A stretch of 64,000 nt of DNA from Acidilobaceae archaeon (GTDB lineage Archaea; Thermoproteota; Thermoprotei_A; Sulfolobales; Acidilobaceae): NCBI GenBank assembly GCA_027037535.1, contig JALVZQ010000003.1:206890-270889 (forward strand). The letters run 5' to 3'. The stretch's first letter is position 1, and every line of letters starts with the position of its first letter. The position numbers were made by a program, and so were the translations under genes. Under the pieces are notes generated by a model. The model was not told where the DNA came from. It did no database searches and saw only the letters and a list, made by a program, of their open reading frames with translations. This document shows, piece after piece, positions 26,868 through 36,625 of the stretch.

Positions 26868-27806
26868 ATGAAGAAGAATCCCCAGAACGAATACGAGTTA
26901 TACAGAGAGTTGGCTAGAATAACCCATTCAGAATACTGCCTAGACTATGATGCATGTCCTCTGCAGGATACTAATCTTGTCGTCAACATCGATGGGTACT
27001 CCGAAGTATACAGCAGGTATAGTTGGATCAATATCGATGCATGGGCTTACCGAGCAGTAATGGCCTCGCTCTCAGACATAATTACTGTAGGTGGGCAACC
27101 TATAGCAGTCATGGTGAGCCTGGGCGTAAATAATAGAGAGGAAGCATTCGAGGCATCACACGGAGTGAAGATGGCTTCTCAAGATGCAAGCGTTAAGGTG
27201 CTCAAATCCGATACTAATCTAGCCCGATACGAGAGATGGATTGATATAGCATCAATCGGTATAACTCATAGGACTCCCATTTCACGTAGGGCACCTAGAA
27301 ACGCTAAGAAAAATGCCTTGATAGTACAGCTCGGTTACTCGGGGTACGGATTACTCGAGAGCATGATTGCAAACGGAAAAATACAATATGAACAAATACC
27401 AGGATGGCTGATATACAGGAGGCCACCGCTTAACGCCTGGAAAGTATTGTCAAGATGCGAAGTTATTGCTGGAATGGATAATAGTGACGGCCTAGGCTAT
27501 ACGCTTTCAACTTTAGGATACCTTAACGGCTTAGACATATATTTAGAAGAAATAGCTATCGAGCCGAAAGTAGTGAAAATACTCGACGAAGAAGAAATTA
27601 ATATGGATATTCGAATAGTGCTTGGATCCTGGGAAGACTACAATCTAGTATATCTCGTAGAAGAAGACTTTGTCGATTGCCTTGAACGGAACTGTAGAAT
27701 GGAGAATATACCGTTTACAATTATGGGATGGGCGGAGGAAGGTTCTGGGAAACTAATATACAAGGGACGGATAGTAGATAACGGGAAAGGATGGAGTTGG
27801 ATCTAA
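26868..27806 (+). CDS. ThiL/PurM-superfamily protein (AIR synthase-like)
   Basis: The protein follows the two-domain PurM fold: RAVMASLSDIITVGGQPIAV matches the ThiL/PurM 'nlSDiaamGg.P' segment, LKSDTN the GGDT motif, GMDNSDGLGYTLS the second 'DvSDGL' and GSWEDYNLVYLV the late 'GEDYeLlf'. Several metal-binding Asp of thiamine-phosphate kinase are altered (LKSDTN for GGDT), so true ThiL activity is doubtful. Other members include hydrogenase HypE-like and selenophosphate synthetase proteins. 312 residues, single gene. Confidence 0.7.
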   Translation: MKKNPQNEYELYRELARITHSEYCLDYDACPLQDTNLVVNIDGYSEVYSRYSWINIDAWAYRAVMASLSDIITVGGQPIAVMVSLGVNNREEAFEASHGVKMASQDASVKVLKSDTNLARYERWIDIASIGITHRTPISRRAPRNAKKNALIVQLGYSGYGLLESMIANGKIQYEQIPGWLIYRRPPLNAWKVLSRCEVIAGMDNSDGLGYTLSTLGYLNGLDIYLEEIAIEPKVVKILDEEEINMDIRIVLGSWEDYNLVYLVEEDFVDCLERNCRMENIPFTIMGWAEEGSGKLIYKGRIVDNGKGWSWI

Positions 27807-27873
27807 AAATTTCAAGGGAATAGAAGACTGTGTATGCTGTGTAGATTCTAGAAGGTGTACCTGATACGATAAT

Positions 27874-28221
27874 TTATTGGTTGGTCTTGGATTGGATTCT
27901 GTCTTTTATCCTCTCTGCTAGTTTTATTATGTTTTTCTTAGTAGGTTCAACCTTTACGAGTTTATAGTAGTATCGTCCCCTGTCTATTATTTCTCCCCGT
28001 ATGCTTTCTATTTCAATTCTTAGATTTCTTACTTCTTCTGCAAGGTCGTCTTCTTCCGCTAGAATTAGGACTTGGTGGGCCTCTTGTAATGCGTCTGATA
28101 AATCGCCTGTTCTTATGGTTTTTGGGGCCTCTCGTCCAAGCTCCTTTATCTCGTCCGCTATTTTAAGAGCCCATTTAAGAATGAGGTCGTTAAGACTCTT
28201 CTCTTTTCTTTGATCGGTCAA
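27874..28221 (-). CDS. Uncharacterised charged helical protein
   Basis: The 115-residue product is rich in Glu, Lys and Arg, with long predicted helices (LAEEVRNLRIEIESIRGEI) and no recognised domain. It looks soluble, with no signal peptide. It is followed upstream on the same strand by another small unknown gene (28303-28644), 81 bp apart, and the two may form a unit. Confidence 0.55.
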   Translation of the reverse strand: MTDQRKEKSLNDLILKWALKIADEIKELGREAPKTIRTGDLSDALQEAHQVLILAEEDDLAEEVRNLRIEIESIRGEIIDRGRYYYKLVKVEPTKKNIIKLAERIKDRIQSKTNQ

Positions 28222-28302
28222 ATCAGCCCACCCTAAACTCCATATAATTAGACTATGCTTTCGCCCCTAATTATTCTTATTTATAGACGTGTTCTAGGTA
28301 TA

Positions 28303-28644
28303 CTAATAGTATCCATATATTCTTTGAAGTCTTGAGATAAGTCCATCTATACGGTTCACAAGGTAATCTATGCCGGTGACGTAGAGAGTATTATTTTTCT
28401 CCATCCTGTATCGTATGGCCCGTGATAGCTTTATTAAGAGATCGATTTCAGTTGTCACACCGCTGTATGGTCTCTTTATTAGCTGTGGTGTTCGGTCTAG
28501 GTCTTCAACTAGCTCCCTGATCTCGAGGAGGGCTTCTTCCAGTCCTCCAAAATAGATTGATTCAGGAATGTTTAATCGCTGCTTATAAAGGTAAATAATT
28601 GACTGCCAGACGTCTTCTACCCCTGTGAGGCTGTTCCGGGGCAA
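28303..28644 (-). CDS. Uncharacterised helical protein
   Basis: The 113-residue soluble helical protein contains SIIYLYKQRLNIPES and LLIKLSRAIRYRMEKN. No motif is recognised. It has the same orientation as the small gene at 27874-28221 and is of similar size and composition, but the two sequences are not clearly alike. Downstream of it (on the genome, 28645-28940) is a 296-bp AT-rich gap with promoter-like TATA runs and no gene. Confidence 0.55.
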   Translation of the reverse strand: MPRNSLTGVEDVWQSIIYLYKQRLNIPESIYFGGLEEALLEIRELVEDLDRTPQLIKRPYSGVTTEIDLLIKLSRAIRYRMEKNNTLYVTGIDYLVNRIDGLISRLQRIYGYY

Positions 28645-28940
28645 TTGTATGCACCTTTCTCAGAATGTGGGATCTCGGTGGGAGTTTATATAGATTTCCA
28701 GAGGCTACGAGAATAATGTGTTTTTATAGAGATTGTCAAGGCTGCTGGCAGTTGATTTTTATTAAGGTTATAATATTGAATAAGATCACTAGTATACTCC
28801 TAGATATAATATCACGTTAATACAATACATATATTTGTATTAAGCCAAGGTGTTAGGTTTAAAATCTAGTTTAATCATATATATGAAGCGGTGAGATAGC
28901 CTCCGATCCCCCTTAATACAAAGAGAGGTATCAGGACTTG

Positions 28941-29393
28941 ATGAAGCCAGAAAGAGAATACAAAGAATATACAAGCACACTTGAAGAGATAAAGAAATTA
29001 CATGTAATGATCGACCCAAAATACTTCCGAGAAGAGCTCCTCCAAAACTTCAAGAACAAGCTCAGTTCATCTCTATCGCGTAAACTAGCAATCGAAGAAG
29101 TATGGATAAACGACCTCCTACTCCAGGGAGAAATAGTAGGCGAAGTAGTAGACCAGAAAGTTGAAGACGTAATAGTAACATTGGAAACCTTCGTATATAG
29201 AGAACCCGAAGCAGAGTACCTTGCTATACTTGCCAGCGACGAATACGAAGTAAGATTATATGATAGCATCCATTTATCAGGTCTTGCTATAATATCACCC
29301 GAGTTTAAACTCGAGGGACTCCTGGCATTCGACAGCTTCCTAGAGCTTCCAGTAGAAGGAGAAATAACCAAGATCCCAGTCAAGAAAATATAA
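28941..29393 (+). CDS. Uncharacterised protein
   Basis: The 150-residue product has an N-terminal charged helical half (YKEYTSTLEEIKKLHVM) and a C-terminal beta-rich half (EVRLYDSIHLSGLAIISPEF). No known family is seen. ATG 28941 follows GAGGTA at suitable distance; a TTG lies one codon earlier. The gene stands alone between AT-rich gaps; 29394-29662 shows nothing convincing. Confidence 0.55.
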   Translation: MKPEREYKEYTSTLEEIKKLHVMIDPKYFREELLQNFKNKLSSSLSRKLAIEEVWINDLLLQGEIVGEVVDQKVEDVIVTLETFVYREPEAEYLAILASDEYEVRLYDSIHLSGLAIISPEFKLEGLLAFDSFLELPVEGEITKIPVKKI

Positions 29394-29662
29394 TTAGGAC
29401 ACCAATCTCTCGCTAATATAATCCATACAGTCTACCAGAGTACATTAAACCAAGCCTTCTATATCATTCAATTATAACGAGGATCAATCCGAGGGTACTC
29501 TCATCACTAGATCAGCCCTAAAGCGCTACTATCATCTCCCATATAAGTTACTGAATTCGTAGAGTTAATTAAAACAATCATAAACCATACCGGAAAATTT
29601 GTTAAGAGAGAAATCCTTCGAGGATCCTAAAAATACCTAGGAGTCCTGTCTAATAAAACGCG

Positions 29663-30160
29663 GTGTACAGAGCTATGGCCTATCCAGGGTTTCACGCATC
29701 AAAATGGATAACACCTCTCATAGAGAGACAAATCCAGCCCGCGGGCATAGATCTACGGATCTCAAAAATATTCGTGTTCAAGGGACGAGGACAGCTCGGA
29801 GCTGAATCTAAAAAGCTGGCGGAGACAATAGAATTAGAGCCTTATGAAAATAAATGGGTTCTAGAGAAGGGAGCCTATAAAATAAGGTTTGCAGAGATAG
29901 TTAGTGTGCCAGAAGACGCGGTTGGATTCTGCTATCCTAGGAGCAGCTTGCTGAGGATGGGCGCGTCCCTTCTATGCGCTGTCTGGGATCCAGGCTATAT
30001 GGGTAGAGGAGAATCCCTCCTTATAGTAGAGAACCCCCATGGCATCGAGATAGAAAGAGATGCGAGGATTGCACAACTAGTATTCATAAAGCTAGTGGAG
30101 AAACCCCAGAAGACATATGATGGCTCATATCAAGGAGAGAATATCACGGATCTAGACTAG
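29663..30160 (+). CDS. dUTPase / dCTP deaminase family nucleotidohydrolase
   Basis: These enzymes keep uracil out of DNA and supply dUMP for thymidylate synthesis. The 165 residues show GIDLRISKIFVF, the PRSSLLRMG motif, WDPGYMGRGES, IERDARIAQLVFIKL and the C-terminal YDGSYQGEN, which is the archaeal trimeric dUTPase/DCD pattern. Start GTG 29663 gives a nearly leaderless message after CCTAAAAATAC at about 29627; ATG 29675 is the alternative. dUMP from this enzyme is the ThyX substrate. Confidence 0.9.
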   Translation: MYRAMAYPGFHASKWITPLIERQIQPAGIDLRISKIFVFKGRGQLGAESKKLAETIELEPYENKWVLEKGAYKIRFAEIVSVPEDAVGFCYPRSSLLRMGASLLCAVWDPGYMGRGESLLIVENPHGIEIERDARIAQLVFIKLVEKPQKTYDGSYQGENITDLD

Positions 30161-30513
30161 ATACCTAAGAAACGAAGCATGATAATAGCGGCGACAGTAT
30201 AGATACTCGCCGCGATCAAGCTCATAAGTATTTCTCTCCTTGATAAGTCAGGCTTAAAGGCCTTTCCATATCCGTACGCCATGAGTAAGATGCCTACTAT
30301 ATTAGTTACCCAGTATGAGGCGACGAACAAGAGATCGAAGTACTCTGTTCCTATTAGGTATGAGGCAAGTTTAGCCATAGTGAGTGCTAATGGTATGTTT
30401 ACTACTAGGTCGTTCCACCAAGATGCAGGTGATAATATGAATCCCACAGTGCCTATTATAGAGCCATATATTCGCACCATAAACTGGCTCCTTATCCTCT
30501 TCAGCGACAGCAC
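30157..30513 (-). CDS. Small membrane protein of unknown function
   Basis: The 118 residues contain three to four hydrophobic segments (IIGTVGFILSP, LFVASYWVTNIVGILLMAYG, LMSLIAASIYTVAAIIMLRF) separated by short loops, so it is an integral membrane protein. The N-terminus is basic (SLKRIRSQFMVR). No family is recognised. Its stop overlaps that of the dUTPase gene on the other strand. Confidence 0.55.
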   Translation of the reverse strand: MLSLKRIRSQFMVRIYGSIIGTVGFILSPASWWNDLVVNIPLALTMAKLASYLIGTEYFDLLFVASYWVTNIVGILLMAYGYGKAFKPDLSRREILMSLIAASIYTVAAIIMLRFLGI

Positions 30514-30688
30514 TGTACCATCGCCTCCCGGCTATTTAACTTGGATTCACCGCGTTGTCTTCCCGTGTTCGGCTTCGCCTCAAGTATGATACGTTGCCCA
30601 CAGGAATCTCAAAGGACAAGGGTAGAAATAAAATTATGGAATATAATAGGCCGAGTTATCGGGAATGCATAAAGTAGTTAGATGATTG

Positions 30689-32197
30689 CTACTTGAGGTA
30701 TTTTGATGACAGGTACTGGTTGAAGTATTCTGGGTTGACTTCTTCTCCTGTGGCTATCTTTATGAGTTCTTTAGGCGGATATGTTGACCCCCACATGTGT
30801 ACTAGTTTTCGTAGCTCGTCTTTTAGCCTTGTTATTCCTTCGGTACCTTGTGATAAGAGCTCTTCTAGTTTCTCCTTTGACTCTATTGTTTGCTTTATCT
30901 GTGCTGCTATAACGTTTCCTAGAGTGTATGTGGGGAAGTATCCTATTGTTCCATGGCTCCAGTGTATGTCCTGGAGTACTCCCTCCGCATCATTCCTGGG
31001 CCTTATTCCTAGTAGTTTCTCCATCATGTTGTTCCATTCAACAGGTACTTCGTCAACGTTTAGCTCTCCCGTGATGAGCTTTTTCTCTATCTCGTAGCGT
31101 AGATATATGTGGAAGTTGTAGGTCACTTCATCTGCCTCGACTCTTATCAAGCTTGGCCTTACTGTGTTAACGTACCGGTATATTTCTTCGGCGCTGTATT
31201 CTCTGGTGAAGTCGAGATATTTGTCCAGTATAGGTTTCATTAAGGTTACAAATGGCATGCTTCTCCCTACAATGTTCTCCCAGAACCTGCTCTGGCTCTC
31301 GTGTACACCTAGGCTTACGCCTCCTGCTATGGGGGTCATTGCTAGTTTCTCGTCTACTTGTAGCTCGTAGAGCGCATGGCCGAATTCGTGTATCACACTA
31401 TATATTGTGTGCTTAAAGTTGATGCCTTCGTAGCGGGTTGTTATTCTTACATCCTTTACTCCCATATTGACTGTGAAGGGATGAGGGCTCACGTCTAGTC
31501 TTGCCCTATCCCATGGGAATCCTAGGAGATCCAGTATCTCCTTGTTTACCTTCTCCATCTTCTCCCTGTCATATGAGACTTTCTCTAATGGATGCTGACT
31601 CGGATAATAACCGTCTGAGAGGACCTTCTCCAGGACCTTTTTACTATGGGGGATGATCGCGTCGAATACCCTGTCCATATCGTCTATTGTTAGTCCCTCC
31701 TCGTAAATGTCCAGGAGAGCGTTGTAGGGGTGCTTCTCGTATCCTAGGTACTCGGCTGTTTTCCTAGCGAGATCAACTATTTTCTCGAGGTAGGGCTTGA
31801 ACTTGGAGAAGTCTGACTTCTGCTTGGCCTCGACCCATACATGCACTGCTTCTCCTGTCACCTTTGTGTACTCATATACGTGTTCTGGTGGAAGCTTCTT
31901 TAACTGTGTGACTGCTCTATCGAGTACCCTTACAACTCCCTTCTCATAGGGATTCAGCGAGTCGACTTTCTTCTTGGCCTCCTCGAGTAGTTCTACTAGT
32001 TCGGGTCTTAGCACCAGTTGTTGGCTTAGAACACTCAGCTCTGCGCGGGCAACGCTTCTCTCCTTTGCTCCTTCCCTGGGCATATAGGTCTCGCTATCCC
32101 ATCCCATAAGGGCTTGTGCATGCCCTATAGCCCATATGACACGGTACTTTTCGATCAGTTTCTTAATGGTGTCGTCTACGAATACTTGATCTACCAT
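30689..32197 (-). CDS. M32 metallo-carboxypeptidase (Taq type)
   Basis: This zinc carboxypeptidase removes C-terminal residues with broad specificity. The 502 residues include [11 protein letters not shown] (HExxH with both zinc His and catalytic Glu), the third zinc ligand region [11 protein letters not shown], and [19 protein letters not shown], all diagnostic of M32 thermostable carboxypeptidases. A cytosolic location is expected, as no signal peptide is present. It is divergent from gcvH. Confidence 0.95.
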   Translation of the reverse strand: MVDQVFVDDTIKKLIEKYRVIWAIGHAQALMGWDSETYMPREGAKERSVARAELSVLSQQLVLRPELVELLEEAKKKVDSLNPYEKGVVRVLDRAVTQLKKLPPEHVYEYTKVTGEAVHVWVEAKQKSDFSKFKPYLEKIVDLARKTAEYLGYEKHPYNALLDIYEEGLTIDDMDRVFDAIIPHSKKVLEKVLSDGYYPSQHPLEKVSYDREKMEKVNKEILDLLGFPWDRARLDVSPHPFTVNMGVKDVRITTRYEGINFKHTIYSVIHEFGHALYELQVDEKLAMTPIAGGVSLGVHESQSRFWENIVGRSMPFVTLMKPILDKYLDFTREYSAEEIYRYVNTVRPSLIRVEADEVTYNFHIYLRYEIEKKLITGELNVDEVPVEWNNMMEKLLGIRPRNDAEGVLQDIHWSHGTIGYFPTYTLGNVIAAQIKQTIESKEKLEELLSQGTEGITRLKDELRKLVHMWGSTYPPKELIKIATGEEVNPEYFNQYLSSKYLK

Positions 32198-32310
32198 TCA
32201 GGAGTCCCCTCCAGGCTTCTAGCGTATGTCTACCTACTTATATTGAATATATACATATGGCAAACGCAAATATCGGGCCAGCCACAGAATATACCTGTGG
32301 TGCATCCCTA

Positions 32311-32733
32311 ATGGCTAGGTATGAGGTCAAAGTAGGAAGCCTAACGGTTGTAATAGATGACGAACTCCTTTATACGGAATCAGACGAGTGGATTAGCGTA
32401 GACGGAGACACGGCAACAGTAGGTATAACTGACTATGCGCAGAAAAAACTGAAAGACATAGTAGGAGTGGAGCTCCCAGAACCAGGAGACCATGTATCAC
32501 GAGGAGACTCGGTCGCAGTCGTGGAATCCATAAAAGCGGCCGCCGACGTGTATGCTCCATTAACGGGAGAGATAACCGAGGTGAACGAGGAGCTCTATGA
32601 TGCTCCCGAGCTTATAAACCAGGATCCTTATGGGAAAGGTTGGTTATTCAAGATAAAAATGGAGAAGAAAGGAGAGCTAGACAACCTCCTGAACCATGAA
32701 GAATATGTAGAGAAGATTAAGAAAGAGTCTTAG
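32311..32733 (+). CDS. gcvH: Glycine cleavage system H protein
   Basis: GcvH carries the aminomethyl group on a lipoyl-lysine between the P, T and L proteins. The lipoylation motif [13 protein letters not shown] (K75) is intact, and [22 protein letters not shown] is standard. ATG 32311 (140 residues) is preferred; ATG 32257 would add 18 residues and lies only about 20 nt from the TATA-like TTATATTGAATATA. The P-protein genes are 25 kb away in this window. Confidence 0.95.
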   Translation: MARYEVKVGSLTVVIDDELLYTESDEWISVDGDTATVGITDYAQKKLKDIVGVELPEPGDHVSRGDSVAVVESIKAAADVYAPLTGEITEVNEELYDAPELINQDPYGKGWLFKIKMEKKGELDNLLNHEEYVEKIKKES

Positions 32734-32880
32734 ATTCCTTCTTTCTCTTTATTTCTACATAAATGACAATTATAATTTAAACTAGTGGAGAGTAAACTTC
32801 TTTAACCTAGGATGATATTTATAATAATGAAAACAATTCATCTAAATACATCACTATATGGTTTTGAGGGTTATAAGCAA

Positions 32881-33780
32881 ATGCGTCATATAAATCAGCT
32901 AGGTACAGTAATAGTACTGGTGCTGGTTTTAGTCACGGCTCTCATTAATCCATTTAGTGTTGGCGCCATAGCGAGCGTAGCCGATGGGAATAGTTCTTCC
33001 GACGTGATAGTCGACACCTATTGGTTGGGAAACGTCTATTGTATAGTATTGAACTCTTCTAAATTCGAGCAGCGAGGCCATGTGTTTATCTATCACAAAT
33101 ACACTGAGGGATACACGGGGTATTTCTCTCAACTATCATGGTTATTGAATGGATCTAGTATAATTTATCAAGAGTCGGGCGGGAATATCACAATGCACAA
33201 AGATTATGCTATATTTCAGCCAGGTGTGGATAATACTACTATCTCAGCAATACTGTCTAGCCTTCTAAATATCGGCGAAGACGAGATAAGAAATGTAAGA
33301 TTATACTATTACGAGGGTACTGACTCTGGGATATTGGTAGCGTTTACTGTTGGGGCCGAGTGTGCTAGTTACCAAGTGGATAGTAATGATATTGTATGGC
33401 GTATCAATGAATATCTAGAGATAACCGTTGATAAACTAGTGATAGTAGACTTATTGGAGAGCTATGATATTGCCAAGCATGACGCTAGTAGAATCTATGA
33501 GGTGCTGGGGGACTCTAACCCCTACGTTAGGGCTATAGGGTATTATAGCGAGGCTGAGTTACCTGTAGTGGTTGTGGAAGGGGATATTCCTAATTCGGCT
33601 CTGGACGAGCTTGTGGATACTATGAATAATATTGCTGTGGGTTATGTTCTTGTTATTGTTGATCATGATCCGGTAGTGGTGGAACCATTGCCTCTTCGCG
33701 AGAATAGTTTGCTAATGCTAGGAGCTGTCTTTGTACTCGCTATAATATTAGCTGGAGTCTTTTATTATTGGAAACGCTAG
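32881..33780 (+). CDS. Secreted/membrane-anchored protein of unknown function
   Basis: A signal-peptide-like N-terminus (GTVIVLVLVLVTALINP) is followed by a 240-residue extracellular domain rich in Tyr, Asp and Asn-x-Ser/Thr sites, and one C-terminal membrane helix (LGAVFVLAIILAGVFYYWKR). It would be anchored by its C-terminus with the bulk outside. ATG 32881 is chosen because GAGGG lies about 10 nt upstream and a TATA-like ATATTTATAA occurs near 32815; ATG 32812 is an upstream alternative. No family is recognised. The 218-bp gap after it leads to sdhA. Confidence 0.65.
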   Translation: MRHINQLGTVIVLVLVLVTALINPFSVGAIASVADGNSSSDVIVDTYWLGNVYCIVLNSSKFEQRGHVFIYHKYTEGYTGYFSQLSWLLNGSSIIYQESGGNITMHKDYAIFQPGVDNTTISAILSSLLNIGEDEIRNVRLYYYEGTDSGILVAFTVGAECASYQVDSNDIVWRINEYLEITVDKLVIVDLLESYDIAKHDASRIYEVLGDSNPYVRAIGYYSEAELPVVVVEGDIPNSALDELVDTMNNIAVGYVLVIVDHDPVVVEPLPLRENSLLMLGAVFVLAIILAGVFYYWKR

Positions 33781-33934
33781 TCTCCTAATGTTATTATCAT
33801 AGAGAGATCTATTTTCTGTTGATGTATGGGAGAGCTCTTTGGTGTTTACTCCCCGGTTAACAATGTAATGGGGGCGGAACCACCATATTTACATATATCG
33901 GATCGAATTTCATAGGGATAACCTTATGGTTTGC

Positions 33935-33943
33935 TTTTAAATA
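33935..33943 (+). promoter_or_regulatory. TATA box of the sdh operon
   Basis: TTTTAAATA lies about 60 bp before the sdhA TTG start, and AGAGGGGAC just upstream of the TTG (33988-33996) is the ribosome site. Transcription would start near 33965. No other promoter-like element separates sdhA, C, D and B, so one message is likely. Confidence 0.5.
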
Positions 33944-33999
33944 TGATTAATAGATATAGAGAGATAAACTGAATAGACAAATGTGTAGAGGGGACAGTT

Positions 34000-35754
34000 T
34001 TGCCGAGCGTGGAGACGATAGAACACGATGTAGTGGTTCTGGGAACAGGTATTGCTGGCCTGAGAGCAGCAATAGAGATCAAGAGAAAATATGGTGACAA
34101 GATAAATGTCGCCCTAATTAGCAAGATACACATCATGAGGAGCCATAGTGTCAGCGCAGAAGGGGGAACAGCAGCCGTACTCTATCCCGAGGAGGGAGAC
34201 AGTTTTGCTCTCCACGCATGGGATACTGTTAAAGGAAGCGACTTCCTAGCAGATCAGGACTCAGTATGGCTAATGGTAAAACTACTCCCAGAAGAGATAA
34301 GGCTCCTAGAGAACTGGGGCCTCCCCTGGAGCAGGCGCCCAGATGGGAGAATAGCCCAGAGGCCCTTCGGAGGACATAGCCATCCTAGAGCAACATTCGC
34401 CGCAGACAAAACTGGTTTCTTCGAGATGCAGACTCTCTATAATAAACTACTTGAATTTGATAACTGGGAACGCTACGACGAGTGGTTCATAACCAACATA
34501 GTAGTAGAAGACAACCAGTACAAAGGCCTCTACGCCATTAACATGAGAGACGGCAACCTCTACTACTTCAAGAGCAAAGCCGCTATAATCGCTATGGGTG
34601 GAGGAGGAAGACTCTACAACTTCACAACATATGCACACACGGTCACAGCAGACGGATACGCTGTAGGATTCAGAGCAGGAGTACCAGTAAAAGACCCTGA
34701 GTTCATACAGTTCCACCCAACAGGACTAGTCCCAAGCGGAATCCTAATAACGGAAGGTGCCAGAGGAGAGGGAGGCTACCTGATCAATAACAAAGGAGAG
34801 AGATTCATGCTGAGGAGCGACTGTGCACCGACCAAGGGAGAGCTGGCGCCGAGAGACATAGTATCGAGATGTGAGATGAAGGAGATACTCGAGGGCAGAG
34901 GCTTCAAGGACGAGGTCTCTGGTCTAGGATACGTTAAGCTAGATCTAACACACCTAGGCGAGGACAAGATAAACGAGAGACTACCAGCAGTCAGAGAAAT
35001 AGCCATTAGGTACGCGGGAGTAGACCCAGTCGAAGAACCCATACCTGTGAGGCCAGCAGCACACTATACTATGGGAGGACTACACACAGACAAGTACTAT
35101 AGGGTCCTCAACGAGGACGGTGTATGGATAAAAGGACTATTCGCTGCAGGAGAAGTAGCTGCATCAAGCGTACACGGAGCCAACAGGCTTGGAAGCAATA
35201 GCACTGCAGAGTGTCTAACCAGTGGGAGACTAGCCGGACTCCTAGCAGCAGAGTACGTGCTCAGGACGCCAGAAGTGCCAAGCGCCTCACCAGATAGGCA
35301 TGCAAAAGAGGAATCCTGGGTATTCGGATTATTAAAGAGGGAGTCAGGAGTACCAAGCTATGAGATAAGGAGAAAAGTAAGAAACGTCATGGGAGAGTAC
35401 TTCTACGTGTTCAGGACAGGAGACGGGATGAGGGAGGCCCTATCCCAAATAATAGAACTAAGAAAGCTTATGAGAACCCAGATGTATGTCGAGGATAAGA
35501 GCAAAGTATACAATACGGATCTACAAGCAGCGATAGAAACCATCAACATGCTCGACGCCGCACTAGTAGCTGTTAAGGCAGGCCTAAACAGGACCGAGAG
35601 CAGAGGAGCCCACTACAGGCTAGACTATCCAAAGAGAGACGATGATAACTGGCTAAAGCACACACTAGTACTGAGGAACGGAGAGGACGATATAAGAATC
35701 ACCTACAGTCCAGTCGCGATAACGACTTGGAAGCCTGTAGAGAGGAAGTACTAG
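34000..35754 (+). CDS. sdhA: Succinate dehydrogenase/fumarate reductase flavoprotein subunit
   Basis: SdhA oxidises succinate at a covalently bound FAD. The 584 residues show the FAD-binding VVLGTGIAGLRAAIE, the FAD-linking His region MRSHSVSAEGGTAA, FIQFHPTGL, TEGARGEGGYL, and RPAAHYTMGGL with active-site residues. TTG start is supported by the AGAGGGGAC site. Four genes (A, C, D, B) follow closely, spacing 4-20 nt. This points to respiration with succinate or fumarate in the organism. Confidence 0.97.
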   Translation: MPSVETIEHDVVVLGTGIAGLRAAIEIKRKYGDKINVALISKIHIMRSHSVSAEGGTAAVLYPEEGDSFALHAWDTVKGSDFLADQDSVWLMVKLLPEEIRLLENWGLPWSRRPDGRIAQRPFGGHSHPRATFAADKTGFFEMQTLYNKLLEFDNWERYDEWFITNIVVEDNQYKGLYAINMRDGNLYYFKSKAAIIAMGGGGRLYNFTTYAHTVTADGYAVGFRAGVPVKDPEFIQFHPTGLVPSGILITEGARGEGGYLINNKGERFMLRSDCAPTKGELAPRDIVSRCEMKEILEGRGFKDEVSGLGYVKLDLTHLGEDKINERLPAVREIAIRYAGVDPVEEPIPVRPAAHYTMGGLHTDKYYRVLNEDGVWIKGLFAAGEVAASSVHGANRLGSNSTAECLTSGRLAGLLAAEYVLRTPEVPSASPDRHAKEESWVFGLLKRESGVPSYEIRRKVRNVMGEYFYVFRTGDGMREALSQIIELRKLMRTQMYVEDKSKVYNTDLQAAIETINMLDAALVAVKAGLNRTESRGAHYRLDYPKRDDDNWLKHTLVLRNGEDDIRITYSPVAITTWKPVERKY

Positions 35755-35767
35755 TGGGGTGGTCGTG

Positions 35768-36235
35768 ATGGCAGAGGAGAAATCCAAGGTCATAGACAAT
35801 AGGCCAGGATGGATCGCAAGCATAAATCCCTGGGTACTGCGAGTCGTAAACAACCCCGAGAGAGTAGCATTCGTGCTCCACAGAGTAACAGGAATACTCA
35901 TGGCCCTGATAATAATGGCACACATATTCGTAACAGGAACGCCTGCCCATACAGGATGGGAGGCCTGGGTAGAAGAAATAAACAAGGCACAAGGATTCAG
36001 CCTAGTGACACTCTACTTCTTCTTCTTCGCCGGCATAGCATGGTTCCACGGACTCAACGGTATAAGACTACTACTAGTAGAATTCTTCGGAGTATGCATT
36101 GGAAAACCGGAGAAACCGAAGCCACCATATATTGCGCCAAGCCTTAAGGCATGCCAGAGAAAGCTACTGTACCTCGTATTCCTGCTATGGCCAATACTCT
36201 GGGCGATAACAGGATATATTGTATTCTTCAAGTAG
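35768..36235 (+). CDS. sdhC: Succinate dehydrogenase membrane anchor subunit C
   Basis: The protein anchors the flavoprotein/iron-sulfur part and binds heme b and quinone. The 155 residues contain AFVLHRVTGILMALIIMAHI (the conserved HR..G motif with heme-ligand His candidates), TLYFFFFAGIAWFHGLNG (second segment with His) and a third membrane helix at the end. ATG 35768 is preferred, with GGGGTGG as ribosome site; upstream GTGs at 35759 and 35765 are in frame. Lies 13 nt after sdhA. Confidence 0.85.
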   Translation: MAEEKSKVIDNRPGWIASINPWVLRVVNNPERVAFVLHRVTGILMALIIMAHIFVTGTPAHTGWEAWVEEINKAQGFSLVTLYFFFFAGIAWFHGLNGIRLLLVEFFGVCIGKPEKPKPPYIAPSLKACQRKLLYLVFLLWPILWAITGYIVFFK

Positions 36236-36248
36236 GGGGTGTGGTAGA

Positions 36249-36605
36249 ATGGTGAAGAAAGGAACAGTCCAGGCAATCGTCCAGTACATTACCGCGATAC
36301 TACTCATATTCCTACTAACATGGCACCTCGTGATTAGAGTACCATGGCTAAGAGGAGTAGAAACCTTCAAAGACACACTATCACCAAACCTAGTATATCA
36401 CGAAATAAACGCCTACGGAGTACTACTACTGGTATTCGCCTACGCTGCACTACTACACGGCTTCAACGGCCTACGCGGAATACTACTAGAATGGACAAGT
36501 GGAAAATACAAGAATCTCATAACGATAGTCATCGTCATACTCATAGTGGTTTTCGGCGCGCTGGCAACATACACGGTGATAGGGACTCCAAATCCAAATC
36601 CATGA
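36249..36605 (+). CDS. sdhD: Succinate dehydrogenase membrane anchor subunit D
   Basis: Second small anchor of complex II. The 118 residues have three membrane helices, with TWHLVIRVPW in the first and YAALLHGFNGLRGILLEW in the second, both His-bearing like heme-ligating helices. ATG 36249 follows the purine-rich GGGGGTG. The frame extends upstream to 36219 within sdhC, which is not used. Two helical anchors correspond to a type A arrangement. Confidence 0.8.
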   Translation: MVKKGTVQAIVQYITAILLIFLLTWHLVIRVPWLRGVETFKDTLSPNLVYHEINAYGVLLLVFAYAALLHGFNGLRGILLEWTSGKYKNLITIVIVILIVVFGALATYTVIGTPNPNP

Positions 36606-36625
36606 TGTAGAGGAGGTGGTATAAG

